A DNA stretch of 64,000 bases from Formicarius rufipectus (taxonomy: Eukaryota; Chordata; Aves; Passeriformes; Formicariidae), in the NCBI GenBank assembly GCA_013399695.1, contig VXAU01001099.1, positions 248,001 to 312,000 on the forward strand, written 5' to 3'. Under the pieces are notes generated by a model that saw nothing but the letters and a program-made list of their open reading frames with translations, did no database searches and was not told the DNA's origin. Below, one piece after another: positions 39,621 through 52,970 of this stretch (positions are counted from its first letter, which is position 1; the number at the start of each line of letters is the position of its first letter). A program made the position numbers and the translations under genes.

Positions 39621-40336
39621 GTAAGTATTTGAGTTATTCTTTAATTATATTCTTTTCCTGAAGAACCAGCTAATGAACAAACCGATCCTTATATCTGGTG
39701 AGTGGCTGGCTCTGACCTCTTAAGTACCTAGTCCAACAACTTCAAAGAGAAGTGATAAATGTTCATTTACCTCCACAGCAAGTCAGGAAGAAGGGGTGAT
39801 CAGTAGATATTCAAAGACCATTTGATGAGGGATAGAGGTGGCCTTTCGTATCACTAGTTCACAATTTTTGTTGAAATAGCATCTTTGGAAGAAAGGGGTA
39901 ATGAGGAGACTGGACTGGTTTTATGAGTGGTATTTTGCTGAATTGTTTTTTCATCATCTCACACATCATCATTCCAGTTGACTGTGACTGTTTAAAGAAT
40001 TACTTTGCATGTGCAAAATGAGTTAACTGAATTTGTGTTTCCTTGATTTGAGTTTAGACATCTAGTTATGTCTTTTGCCCTTCTATTGGTTTTCCGTTGT
40101 TTCATGTCCACAGTCCAGAAGGACCATCATGGCTATAGTGAAGAATTTTCAGGGCAATCATTTTCATGGTAAACTTACAGAGATATGTCAATGCATGAAT
40201 GAACCCATGATCCTCTTAATTTTTGAGAAGTAAACTCATCCATCAGATGGATCAGAGAGATTATTACTGATGACATAGACCTTCTATGCAGGCTTTACTA
40301 CTTAATTGGTTCATATTGTGGGTAGGTAAGGATTTT

Positions 40337-40350
40337 CCCCCCCCACCCCC
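40337..40350. repeat. C-rich tract
   Basis: C8, one A, then C5 in otherwise AT-rich DNA. Confidence 0.85.
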
Positions 40351-40670
40351 AATTCTCTTTTTCCCAGATATACATAGTATCACTATTCATGTGTATATGC
40401 ACTTCAATAAAAGGAAATGCCTATGTGAAAATTATACATTTATTGATATAAATGTAACAGGCTGATAGAGGATATTTTTTCTCTCATAGAAGTGCTAATG
40501 CAAAATTTCCAAAGTGTTTCTGTAAAAAGAAGTGTTTTGGAATTTGGAGTGGTATTTCATACCCTTCTCCCCCATAAAGGGACTGCAGATAAAGGACATC
40601 TCTTTAATTGCCATTCGAGATTACTCTTCAAGTGCTAGGTACAGGGCAGCTAGGCTAACATGGAGCTGAT

Positions 40671-40753
40671 AGCAGGTGGCTGAACCAGCTGGAATAGAAA
40701 TGCCACCTGCTGCTGCATCCACCATTAATTAACTAACTCATCATTAATTGCAT
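40671..40753. promoter_or_regulatory. Candidate enhancer core: E-box cluster with homeodomain sites
   Basis: AGCAGGTGGC (40671-40680) and its exact reverse complement GCCACCTGCT (40702-40711) flank a 21-base spacer holding the palindrome CCAGCTGG (40685-40692). This gives three E-boxes of the CANNTG type, CAGGTG, CAGCTG and CACCTG, within 37 bases. Thirteen bases later come ATTAATTAA (40724-40732) and ATTAATTGCAT (40743-40753), which fit homeodomain or POU-type binding. CAGGTG and CACCTG are bound by bHLH proteins and by ZEB/Snail zinc fingers, and paired CACCT motifs suit ZEB. The motifs are seen directly; enhancer function is inferred. Confidence 0.35.
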
Positions 40754-43700
40754 GGCCTTCTAACTAAGATCATGTGGAATATCTGTATGGTATCTAATGA
40801 AAGCTTCAGAAGGATAAATCTGAACTCTCAGGGAGACTGGTTATGACCTAATCATGAAGATGTTTGATGTATATTTAGAAAGAAGTCAACATCCCAGAAA
40901 CATTCAGTTCATAGAGGCAGATCTCAAGCTGTGTTGTTTGGGCACATTACCAAGTCAACTGCCCTGGCAATGTCAGTTTTGGCTTGTGGAGAATCCCAGT
41001 CTGGAAGGGTGTGCTGATTAAAGCTTCATCCCACCATAGATGATCTACTTCTCTTGAGGTAGAAGGTATTTAACAACCACAGAAGGATCTCTATGCTCTG
41101 TAGTTCTTTATTGTAAATATTAATCGATAGTAAACAAATTAGAAACCCAGAAGCTTCTGCTCTTTTGGCTTCTGTCAGTTGGTAAGGTTTTTGGTTTTTA
41201 CTTGTACTGGATACTTAGGGTTTACCTCCTTCAGTAATGAGTGTCAGACATTTTGCAGTGCAACACAAGTCAGAGAAGTAAGGATTGAAGTACCAGAAAG
41301 AGGCATGGATTTGAAAGAACAAAATAACTATTTGAAATTAATTTAGGAGATCTTACTTATATCAAATACAGTTCCTTAAATTCCTCCTAAAAAAGTAGGC
41401 TGGCTATTTCTTAAACATTTGTTAATGGGAGGACTGGGAAGACCTTCAGAAATCCAACCACTGAAGCAGTACTGGTAGTTACTGAAGAGAGATGTCTAAT
41501 GCTTTCACATTGCCAAAAATAAGATTTTTTACATTTTAGTTTTGATGAATAAGTTCAGTCAGTGCTCAGCTACTGTATGAGCAGCTGAAACTGTTTTTGT
41601 GCAGCACTCATGAAAGAGCAATCCAGGGGAAGAGAATTTTATCCTTTGTGTCTATTCAGGCATTGAAATCTTATCAGATATGGTTGCAGGTGGGAAACTG
41701 CTGGAGTAATGTATCAGTGTATACCAGTATGGTTAGGTGTTTTAAGACCATATCTTTTTTTTACTTCGGTCTGTGTGATGTAGTCAATGTTTTTTGGGTC
41801 CAATTCTATTGCCTATGTAAATCAAGTTCAGGTGCAAGTGGGAAGTTATTGGAGGGGACACTTTATGTATGTTTTCTGCTTGGCACTTTTTATAACTGTG
41901 TTTGTCTCACCATCAGAAGTAGACATTGTGGTTTCAGTAGACTAAATAATATAACAAGTCTGACAAGCTCGGGGAAATGAGAGGTTTTTACATTTCAGGT
42001 TAATCAAAGGCCAGTAATCCATTCTGATTCTTTGCTGCCATTCTTGCTATGATGCCAAATATCAGTTCTTGTGCTGATATATTCATACTTTTAATTTTCC
42101 AGTGATTAGTGTCCTCCTGAAAATGAGTATTTTTTTTTCTTTATTTTCAATCACAATGTTTAATTAAAATTCAGAAGGGAAATGCTGCATCATATTTATG
42201 GATTGAAGAGTGCATGATAGACAATTATTATGATTGTAAAATACAGCTTACTTAGAAATTAAAAAAAACCCCTGTAGGTGCTCTGAGTTTGAATGATTCA
42301 TTCTTTGGGATTGAAATGGGAATTATTATAAACATGAAAATAACTTGGGAATTAAATGAATTTAGTTTTCAATTTTTGTCATTAAAAATCAAAGGGGGAA
42401 AATGAAGCTCAGATGCTAAATAGAATTATTGGGGAAAAAAAACCCAAACTACAAAAACCAGACAAGTAAAAAAATACACACAGAAATTGAGCAGGAAAGC
42501 CTCACAAATCAAGGTTAGAGAAAAATCCTGTATGAAAGAAACTAATGTTGTTGTTACTTTTATTTAAATGGTCTTTAAATCTACAGAGTCAAAGAGAGGG
42601 TTACTCATTGCAGAACTAGTTTAAAAAGAAGAGGAAAGCAGTTGTTTTTGTGCAGAGCATTTTAATACATATTTTTACATCTTTTGGTTCTGATCTCAGT
42701 TAAGTTGACAAACTTTGTCTTGTAAGCTACTGAGGTGATTCAAAGTCCTCAGCATGGGGCAAGGAAGAAGATAATTATTCTGATTTGCAAATGGAATAGA
42801 TGTTCTGACCAAGTGGTGTTTCATAAAAAACTGGCCCTTTCCTTTCTCACTAGAAAAGGGTTTGTTCTGATTAGGGACAAGATTGCCTTTTGTTTTTACT
42901 GAGGCCAAACCTTGCTATTTTGTTTTAAGGTTTCACTATGCTATGCCATTTTTCAGACCTGTAATTCAAGATCCAGCCTTGGATCCCTTCCATTTAATGG
43001 CATTTCCTTTCTTGGTGAAAAGTGGGATTTATTTCACTAAAATCAAGTATTTTCAATTTTCCTGGAGATTTAACCTTCACTGATACTTTTTTGGAACTGA
43101 GGAATAAATATTCTGTGACATTGTTTGAAGATCTTTATGGCTGTGGTTTCTTCCCTCTAAAAGAAGTCTCACTCTTTTCCTCTCCAAGATCCTTATAGCA
43201 TCTGGGAAGTGGCAGTCCTAGAGCACATTGTGTTTTATTGTAAAGATACAACACTGCACTGTACCCTGCCTATTCAAAGGGCTTCCTTGTATCATCATTC
43301 CTCATCTTCTTTTAAACATTTTCAAATTCTTGCTTCTCACTTCTCAGCAATATGATTAAGCATATAATGTTATAAGACAAAATGTTAATAGAAAAATAAA
43401 GGTTGTTTAGACAACACAGGACTAATTTATTCCATTAATTAGGGTGAAATTTTATGCAGTTATTCAAAATAAGTAGACATGCAAGTTATTCAATCACTTA
43501 ATAAATTACCATAAAGTCTACTCTAAATCTAATATATTTCAATTCCTCTAAGATGAACATTCAGATATCAATGACTTAATTCTCTAATAAATTTCATGCA
43601 GGCAACTTCACTTTGGCATAAACACAAATGGTAATTTACTTAATAGAAGTGTCTTTCTACATCAATTAAATTTGACCTTGAGGACCAGAAAGTCAACTGA

Positions 43701-46357
43701 TAGGATGTGGTGCATGTTCTTTGTAAGATGTTTTGTAGGAATAAATCCTATGATGATGTAAATGCAGTCCAAGGAGAAATAACTTTTTTATCTTTCTAAG
43801 ACAGGCTGATATATGATTAGTTCCATGAATGCTTCCTAAAATTAGCTTAAGAGTTTTTACTCAGGACTCTTGTTTTGACAGAAAAAAATATTACAATGTA
43901 CTTTTGTTAGATACTTTCTCTCAAATTATTTCTCATTAAAAATGAGAGTTTCATAATATATATTTTCAGAAAAATCTCAATTATCAATATTTTTTCAGAA
44001 AAATAATTTATTTCTGCATAGATGACTTCTTTTGATCTCTAAATTAGAAAAATATATTATGTTCTATGCAGCAGCTTTCTTTAACAGTTTCCTATATACT
44101 AATGGAGAGCTTCCACTATTGTATTTATTAAACACCTAGTGCTGCATAATGTCTTGAAATTTTGTGTCAGTAATATATGTAATGAAATAAAGGGAAAAAT
44201 AATTAAATGTAGGAGTTTTTTTAAAAAAATTAATTCCTTTTTGAAGTGTCATATTTTAGCAGACAGCTTTTATTAAACTAGGTTTTTCTCCAGGTTCCTG
44301 AGATGCTATTCACTTTCTTGCCAATTTGATGTGAAAATAGAAATATGAAACATGGAGATTTTATGGAGAAGGCAGTGTTTGGTTACGTTTTGTTTTTTAA
44401 TCATCTAATCTTTCTGCAGAGCTTAATAACCTCACAAATCCAGTTTGGATGACAGTGTGTAGAAAATCACATAAAAGTTAAATGAAGTGTTTTATGCTGT
44501 TTAAATCTTGCATGTGTGGTAGTGGGATGGCTACTGTTTATTGTGAGAATTATCCCCATTCATTTTACATTCAAAGAGCAAGTCTTGGTTAGCACAGAGG
44601 CTGGTCTTATTGAAGAGAGTAGCAAAGAATAAGTTGGCCTTTTCAGGTCCTCCTGGGCTCAGGTTTTCTTGGTGTCCTCTCTTTCCTGGATGGCTGATTT
44701 CTGTTGACTGAGTCAGAGACTTAAGCATCTGGCTCAGAAAATGTCTTTAATATATCACTGAAATATAAATCAATGAACATGTGACTCAACAACACTGTCT
44801 CATGTTAAACATCAGCCCAGCTTTTTAGTGATTGAAAGCATTTTAACTCTTATATTATTGGTGTCAGCTGATTGCTTTCTGGATTCAAACCCCATAACCA
44901 TTCAGTCAGACAAGCAAGGACTGTAGCAACAACTGCATTTAGACTTGAATGCCTCTGACTAGACATTAGGTTTTGCTACATGCCTTCATAGCAGTATGAA
45001 GATAACAATAGTGGTAGTTAATATACATACTTCTCATAGTTTTGAAATACATTTTAATAATCAACAGAATTTCAATATTTTCACATAGTTTTTGTAACAA
45101 CTTTTTTTTTTTCCTTACTTGCCAAACTCAGTTGCCCGAATATGTCCTTATAAAAACTAATTCTGACTAAATCTGAGTTCTTCAGAGAAAATAAGATTTC
45201 ATGAAAAAATTGGACTCAGGAACTGGTATAACTTGTGTAATTATTAATGTTTCACTGGAGTAATATTATCTATAAGGTAATAAGGGCTTGTCTGTGAATC
45301 AGTACTGAGATAGGTCTCTGAGAACTGATAATTTTAAAGTGTATTACTAATCTGAATTAAGATTGTGAATAATACTATCAAAAAAGATTAAAGTAATTTT
45401 AAATTGGTTTAACATAATTCACTTTGGAAGTCAGCAGAATTAAGTTTTGTTGAATTTAGACTTCTTTGTTTAACCTGGATGGACCTATACAGAACAGGTC
45501 TTCAATGCCAATGCCTGATTAGATGCACTATAATTTAAATGGGCAAATCAAATAGAAGGCAAAATGTAGAGTTGAGGTCACCTACCCTGTGAATGCTAAA
45601 ATTCAGGGTCCTTTTATGCCCTCCCTGTACAATCCTCCCCAGATGGAACCATCTATCCCCACTTGTGTGATACTACCTTCCACCAGCTACAGAAAACATG
45701 GAGGGAGGTGACCTTCCCAGCAAGACTGTGAAGATTTCCTTTTGCTGTGTGCTTGGATGCCCAACTTCCCATAAATTGTAAGAGCAGTAAATTTAGGTTC
45801 TCCCTCAAATTCACCTAATAAATCAATGAAACAAACTTTCTAAGACATGAGCTTCCTGCTCTAAAAACAGGTTGAACATTGTCAAAGTAGTTAAGTGTAA
45901 ATGTGGCATATGAAAGGGAAAATGGAAACAAAATGGATGTGATGGGAGAGGATGGCAAGTGGGGTCTCAGTCTGTTGTAAGGGTGATGGATAAGGGACAG
46001 AGACAGAGAAGAAGCAGTGGAGCTGTAAATGTTCTGACTGGCCAGGATAAATAGCTGTGGAGTTGTGTATTGAGGACAGCCAGAGGAGATTCAGTGATCG
46101 GGGTACTGAGTGATACATAGGTGCACCACCAACTACACTGAAATGGCAGTAGAAATTTCACTGGATTTCAGACATAATGTCAAAAGATTTTTGAAATTTT
46201 TTTTCTGTAAGAAGAAGAATTTTTCAAGTCTGTGTGTACATGTATCCTGCACATATTTTCTTCTGAACTTTGAAGTTGATTTCAAATAGTAGTACCAGAG
46301 CTCAATTTTTTTTTCTATTTCTTTTTTTGTATTTCACCTCCGCTTTTCTCCACCATG

Positions 46358-46390
46358 TTTGTTTGGGTTTTTTTTGTTTGTTTGTTTTTT
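46358..46390. repeat. (GTTT)n / poly-T tract
   Basis: TTTG units interrupted by T8. It is one of several G/T tracts in the window. Confidence 0.8.
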
Positions 46391-46477
46391 CACAGAAAAA
46401 TTAAGGGAGAAGGAAGATACTAAGACTATGAGAGGTGAAGTGACTTCTCCTTTTCTCAATGCAATTTTTTAAAAGCT

Positions 46478-46499
46478 AAAAAAAAAAATAAAATAAAAT
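46478..46499. repeat. Poly-A grading into (AAAAT)n
   Basis: An A run followed by TAAAA units. Confidence 0.8.
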
Positions 46500-47326
46500 G
46501 CTAATACTGTTGAAGTTTGATATTTATTCTAGGAGAGAAAAGCCTCCAACTAATAAGAACAGCAGGGAATTAATTCCACTCCAATTCAAATAGAAATGGA
46601 GAAATAAATAAGTCACAATGACAGAGTTTTATCTATTGGAAGAAACCACTGGAGGAAATTGCAGGTTTTGTAGATTTGGATTATGCAGACAAGGTTTATT
46701 AACAGGGTTTTTGATGATCTGTTCTATAAATCTTTATTGTTTTGAAACAATTGAATGTTGTATTGTTCTGAAAATAGAAAGTTTTGGACAGGAACCTGTC
46801 AGGCTCAGTCAAAAACACCCTGAGAGTAGCAGGCAAATGATCAGACACCAAACAGGAATGTTGTTCATACAACCCCTTCCTTACCAGTTCAGGTATTTTC
46901 CCACCACATGTCCACAAATTTCTTGGACAGAAAATTACTTAGGTGGAGGCAAAGAAGAATAAATGCCAGACAGAGAGTGAGAGGGGTGGGAGAGAGGAAT
47001 GGCAAGCTAGCTCACTGCAGGGCAGGTGGGGTTCAGCTAGAAGTGCTGATGTGTGCATACCTATAGAAACTGTGCAGGGAAGCAGAGCCTAGTCACAATA
47101 CAGCAGGTTGGAGTATTGTCTGGCACATGTTGAAATTTAATTTTTAATTGTCTGTGCTATTTCTTTGTATCTTAGCAAAGGTAGAAACCTTCCTTCAGAT
47201 AAAGACTGGATGCCTATTGATAAAAAAAATGAGTTTTAGTTAAAGATCAGGGTCCTTTTTTACCTTTTTAGCTCACTGAAGGCAACACAGCAAAAGTAAC
47301 AATCTCTGGTATTTAGACAGGAAGGA

Positions 47327-47376
47327 AAACTTGATGAACTAATGATCCCTCCTAGCCTTTAATCTATGAATCTATT
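47327..47376 (+). mobile_element. Possible CR1 3'-end fragment
   Basis: The sequence AACTTGATGAACTAATGATC followed by CCTCCTAGCC and ending AATCTATGAATCTATT resembles the last 50 bases of CR1 in forward orientation, including two degenerate octamers of the ATTCTATG type. Upstream similarity is not clear, so it would be a severely 5'-truncated old copy. Confidence 0.4.
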
Positions 47377-50300
47377 ACTGGTTTGACTTATCAAGATGAA
47401 GTGTTTGTTTGCCTTCCTCTTCTCTTGCACAGTGAGAACCGCAAGGGGGATATTCATTGTGTTCTGACTGCTGAGGGAATAATGATACTGTGATCTCAAT
47501 TATCTTTTAATTTCCTTTATCTAGGATTTTTTTGAGCAGTGTCTTACTATTATTACAATTAATACTGCTCTATGTAAAAAATGCATGGCTGCAACTAGAG
47601 TTCATGAAACAGTAGCTGCAAAAGCTTGTCAAGTGATTAATGTGTGTGTGGCATTTAGGGTGGCACATTTTTATAACCTGTGTAAGAAGAACTGACACTG
47701 GTGGATAGCAAGCTCTCAACGAGCCATGGATGATGATTATAGATAGGGTTGCCATTGGTTACAGTGATGAAAGTACCTGATTAATGACTTGCAACAGTAA
47801 AGAAAGACCAGAGATTAAAGTTGGCAAGGTAGTCTGCCTGTGCTGATGGAAGACAGATGTTTTCAGAAGAGGACATGAGTTTTGTAACCTAAAAAAATAG
47901 ATTACTAAAGTAGTAAAGCCATATAGAGTTAAGGATTTTTTGTTATTGAATGATCTGTATCGTTATTATGGAACTAATGAGAGATCAATGAAGGTAACGC
48001 AAATAAATGCATCTTATTTAAGAAATTGCACTTTCTGAAAGTTCAGCTTGTACCCTGTATGAATCAAATGCTCACTTGATGAAAATTGATATAGTTCAGC
48101 GGGATAATGATAGTTCATAGCATTGCAGAATCTATGTCTGAAACTTCAGGACTTGCAGTGATCTCCTGTTTTGTTATCTCCACTTGAAATTAGTATCCAC
48201 ATAGTAAAAGAAGCTGCTCTCTTAGGGAACTGTAAAGTGTTAATAACATAATACCACAACATCAGTTACCTAGGTTGTGATTTTATCATCAAAGATGGTA
48301 ATATTCACCATATTTACTTAGCACCTTATTCACTTAGCAAGGGAACTCGTCTGTGCTTGTTGTTCAGTCAAGAAGGTAAAGTTTTGTCTTTGTGCCACTA
48401 AATGTTTGTGCTTCCCTGAAGGTCCCAAAACAGATTCAAGAACTTCCCTGCTCTGAGGAGTTCTGATCTAACATGAGTAACAACTTTCTTAAATTAATCA
48501 TGTTCATTGTTTCCATTATATCCGATCGACAATACATGCCTATAGAAAGAAAATGTGCAAATATCTCTCTTTGTCCAGACTACTTATGGTATTCTTTGTT
48601 TTTGCTATAGATTTTGGGTAGGTGATCTGTTAGTTACATTCATCTTGGAAAAAGTAGATTGTGCATTTCAGTGCAAATGATACAAGAAAAGATTCCTTTG
48701 TTAGGAAAGTATTGTGTCAGGGACAATCTTGTCAATTATCTTACAGTCTTTACTCTCTTAATATCAAAAGAAATTACGGGGGGACTGGTGAAACTGGAAC
48801 ACCCCAGGAGTCCTTTGGCTTTCCTAGATTTGATTTTAGCCAAGGTAAATTATCGACTATGTGCCAGACATGCCTTCTGGTAATGAAAGATAAAAGTCAA
48901 GACTATGATTTGTCCTTGTGCTTTCAACCCTTAAGAGTGGTAACAGAGCTTTCTATGTCAATGGGAGATTCCATTTTTTTAAATTTGTAATACAATTCTG
49001 TTTTGTTTATGAATCTTGAAATCCCTGGAAACCCATTTAGCTGGAAAACAAAGATGAACATTACTAAAAACTTTTCTGGAATTCAAAATGATCGTGACTT
49101 TTGGTTTTCTTTTTTGTCTTTTTTAAAATTATTGCCACTCATTCTGTGGGGTAACTGTTACTTTGATATGCCTAAGAAGTTTGATATATCAGACCATAAC
49201 ATCCACTGTGGTTCATCTCTTACTGAATATGTACATGCTTAATATCTATTTGTAACCTCTGGTATTTGAATAAGGGTTATTTGATTTTCCTTATGACCTA
49301 AGAATTTACTGCTTTTTGAAATGCCTTTTACTCATATAGATATAAATAATTAACTTACATTGGTATTTTAATAACAGAGGTCTTTAGAGGAGGAAAAAAC
49401 AAAACATAGGTCTAAATTTAAAAGCAGTGACAACTCAGATTAAATCTGGGAGATTATACCTGAAGGATGTTGTCTAACCATCTGCTTTCTATACAAGACC
49501 AGATGCACATTCACCAGTACATGCATTTTTTCCATCTACCAGACTCAAGTACAATCCTGACAGCAGAACTCTAAGTGGGCTAAAAGATGGGAGAACAGCT
49601 ACAAGTATGAAAAGTTTCATTTGTTCTAGTTTCATAACTTGATAGAAACAAGAAAAAGAGGCATTACTGGAGAGAATGGTGAAAGCAGTATTAAATGATG
49701 TGGATTCAACCGATACAGAGAAGAAGTTGAAGAAATGCATTGGCACATGGTTAAAAGAAGCAGTTGCATTCTGCTACTGAGAATGCATTGATAGACCTGT
49801 GCATTGAAGTAAAACCAAGGATGTGCTTTTAGAACTCTCATGATATTGTTTCACATATGTTCCATAATTTTCTAGATTTTTAGCAAATAAATCACACAAA
49901 GACACAGTATTTCAGTCCAGGGAGAGCAAGTGCTGCAGCCTAACAGGAATGTTGAGACCATGGGGAACATTGGCTTGTGCACACTGAATGAAGTGCATTC
50001 TCTCCAGTATTCTGTAGTGCATATTTCAGAGAGAGACAAAACAGACAGGAAGATTTTTGTGCAGAGAAACATGGTGGTGAGATTAGGATTTGAGATTCGC
50101 AGCGTGGATTTGACAAAGGATTGTTGAAGATTCATTCATTCAGAGTTATCATTCTCTATTTTCCACTTTGAAAACTCATCCAAGATTTAGATTTCCATTT
50201 TTCCAAAGTGCCTGCATACCTAGCCATTCATCATCTGCCTCCACTATTTCTGTTGGACATTCACAGTTCTCAAAGTATGAAAAGCAGTGGTATGTAGGTC

Positions 50301-51230
50301 TGACAATTCATGAGAATGTGGGTGATTACCTTCATGTGAACTCTCTATTGATTAATGTACATGTACTCAATCTGACCTTTCCAAAGGCACTGGCATCGTT
50401 GTGTTTATGTGTGTAGCTCGTATTTCTATCCAGGAAATTCAGAGCAGGCACTGCTTCCAAAGATGAGAGTATTTCACAGTTTGTGTGGTCCTAACCTTTC
50501 TAACAGTGTTCAGACTCTCACAAATATCTTGTGCAAAGAAACCAAACAGTTCGTGGTTATAGCATGCCATAAATCACAAATGCAATGAGGGCACCAGTTT
50601 CTGATGGACAGGACCTTACATGATCTGCCATCAGAAAGGATTTTCTGTATGTATCTACATGGAATTGTGCTTCAGTTGGAAATGATTTCCTTGATTCAAT
50701 TCTGAGTTTCTTCTAGTGAGTTATTTTAATAGGACTTCTCCAACATAAATATGGAATAAGTATTAAAATGAGATATCAGAGGAGGTGATTTCATAAAAAA
50801 AAGTAATCTTAAGGCATCAGTAAATTGAAGTACAGACCATAATGTACATCAGAACCTGAAGACTTGGCTTTTAGAGGTGTTGTCCAAAGGCCTGGGGTGT
50901 GCTTTATATACTATGCCAGGTCATTTCATATTAGTAGCTATTTCATCACCGCCTTTTGTGCTAAAGCTTTTGAGACACTTTTGTACTTGTTTAGAGTCTT
51001 TTCTGCCTTATCTCTCAGACTAAGGGGTGATACACAGGTTTATTTAGTTTGGTTTGGGTTTTGATTAGAAAACAGCCACCTCGTTAATCAAGCAGTTCAT
51101 TTTTATCTAAAAATGAATGACAATAATTAGTTGATATAAACAGATTCAAACACTTACAGAGATATCCTCTGAAAGCAAACTGCATATTTTTCTCCTTTTA
51201 ACTCTTCTTTCCTATTTGATTTGTTTACAG

Positions 51231-51373
51231 GACAGTATTCTATAATATATAACAAAGAAAGCAATGTTATTCTGATCAGAATAGCAGATAGAACTGAAAG
51301 CTGCTACATGGCCTACGAAGTTACCAAATTGAAAAGATCTGTCCAGCTTAACCTGTCTTTTTCTCTTTTCTAA
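51231..51373 (+). other. Candidate 3'-terminal coding exon (unproven)
   Basis: A pyrimidine-rich stretch of about 40 bases ends in TTTACAG at 51230, the strongest-looking splice acceptor I noticed in the window. In one frame (codons from 51233) the sequence stays open for 46 codons to a TAA at 51371-51373; the other two frames stop within 20 bases. The peptide contains Ile/Asn/Lys-rich and Arg/Thr-containing parts but no family I recognise, and no donor of GTAAGT or GTGAGT type follows. A 46-codon open frame is not rare by chance, so this is only a candidate. Confidence 0.15.
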
Positions 51374-52938
51374 TGATGTCAGTCAACATCTGAAAGATCG
51401 TTGTACTCAGTGATGATAGTACCTGCCTCTGAAAATTTCAGCAAGCAGAATTTACTATCATCCAGACAGAGATAAGACCAGCCATCCCTGCAATCTTTAG
51501 ATGTGTAGTTTTAGCTGTTGCAAATTCAAGGTTATTGGTCCTTTGCCAACCAACACATTAACAAAAACTTTATGCATTAGATGCTGGTAGCAAAACAATT
51601 CAAATTTGAAACGTATAGAACTTCGAAGAGGAAATTTTCTTGTTATTTATATAACTAACCTTCGCAATTTTGTTTTGCTGTTTGAGAGAAGATAGTCTCT
51701 ATAAATAACAGAGGTAAAGTTCTGGGTTTGTAATCAGTTATCTGTTATTTAAAGGAATTGAAAAGTGCTAGTTTCCATTTCAGACCCAAAGTTAGTATCA
51801 GTGTCTGACAAAGCATGAAGATTTCCTACATGGTAAGATTTAGTGTCTTTATTTAGAGACAGTAAGTTCTGGAAAACTCTAGACACAAGGGACCTTAGAC
51901 AATCACAGTGAATTTGTCAATGAGTTGCAATATTCTCAAGGACCTGATTCTCTTTTGACTGTGAGTCTATTGGGTGATTTCTATAACACCTTTAATATAA
52001 AGTTACTGTCATGGAAAAAGTGCTAATTTGACCCTTTATTTTATAGAGAAGTGTTTCTAAAATGTAAGGGAAAATTGAATAAGGTTTTTCAGTTTAATAT
52101 ATGCAGTCTCATCCAGCTGGGGTTGTAGCTGAGGCCAGTGCAAAGCATTTACAGATAGCTTAGCATAGGAGACCCTAGCATTGGAATCACTTACTGAATG
52201 AAACTGAATAGACTATAAATGCAGTTTATATAAAGGTCTTCTTTTCCTCCTTCCTAAACCGAGTGCTTAAGTATGGTCTCAGAACAGAATTTTCTAAGCA
52301 TAGCAAATTCTGTGTCATTCTTATTAAGAGTATTTTTCTGTATCTAATAAAACTCTTTTTTTGAAACAGTCAGTCATAATCAGCCACTTGGGTGTCTCTG
52401 AAACCCTGGCACTCTGCTTTCCTTCCTTTGGGTGGATTTGAGTATATTTATTAGGCACCAGTTCAAGCCTCAGAAGAATGAAGTAAACTCTACTTTTGCC
52501 ACAACTTTGCTGTTGCTTTCAGCTGAAGTGATTTCTCTCTCACTATAGCTTTTGATCTCAAGCAAACCTAGGACACTTGTTTTTGTGGGGAGATCAGGAC
52601 ATATAGTATGCATCTAATGGAAAAGAATTAAAATAATTATTCTATTTTATCCATTACATAAGTCTTTTAAAAAAGCAGACTGCTGAAGCTACACACTTTT
52701 TGACTCTTCATTAGTAACATGCAGGCTAAAATGCAGATGTTTATTTACCATGGAAAATTTAGATAGGGATGTGCCTGTGGACATTGTGCTCTTCACCCTG
52801 CTTGAGCTCAAACAGATCGAGCCAACTAGATGAAGTTATTCAGGACATTGTCCATCTAAATTTTAAATATCTCAGAGAATAGAGTATCCAAATGTTATTT
52901 AATGACAAACATTGGGTTTGATTCTCCTTTGCCTTTTG

Positions 52939-52970
52939 CCTCTTGCAATTCTTATGGTCTCTGCAAGAGG
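52939..52970. repeat. Perfect 9-bp inverted repeat
   Basis: CCTCTTGCA (52939-52947) and TGCAAGAGG (52962-52970) flank a 14-base spacer. The stem is too short for a microRNA precursor, and pairing does not extend clearly outwards. Confidence 0.65.

Larger units (their letters stand above)
40761..47326. other. AT-rich unique DNA, no gene recognised
   Basis: Frames are short. A 127-codon plus frame at 41597-41980 is Cys/Phe/Ser-rich with no recognisable domain; it starts at TTG or a similar non-ATG codon. A very AT-rich part (about 43330-44240) holds several TAATTA-type motifs, which could be homeodomain sites or simply reflect composition. A 114-codon frame at 46618-46962 has no recognisable domain. 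Confidence 0.55.

Noticed and set aside
41425..41465. Weak resemblance to a CR1 tail (GGGAAGACCTTCAGAAATCC)
   Set aside because: Only about 25 bases match loosely and there is no octamer tail or following CR1 block.
46618..46962. Possible solitary LTR, suggested by a TTATTAA motif near 46700 and a moderately long frame
   Set aside because: I could not find matching TG...CA ends, a target-site duplication or a primer-binding site, and the motif is common in AT-rich DNA.
52939..52970. Hairpin considered as a microRNA precursor
   Set aside because: A 9-bp stem with a 14-base loop is far shorter than a microRNA precursor, and flanking bases do not pair.
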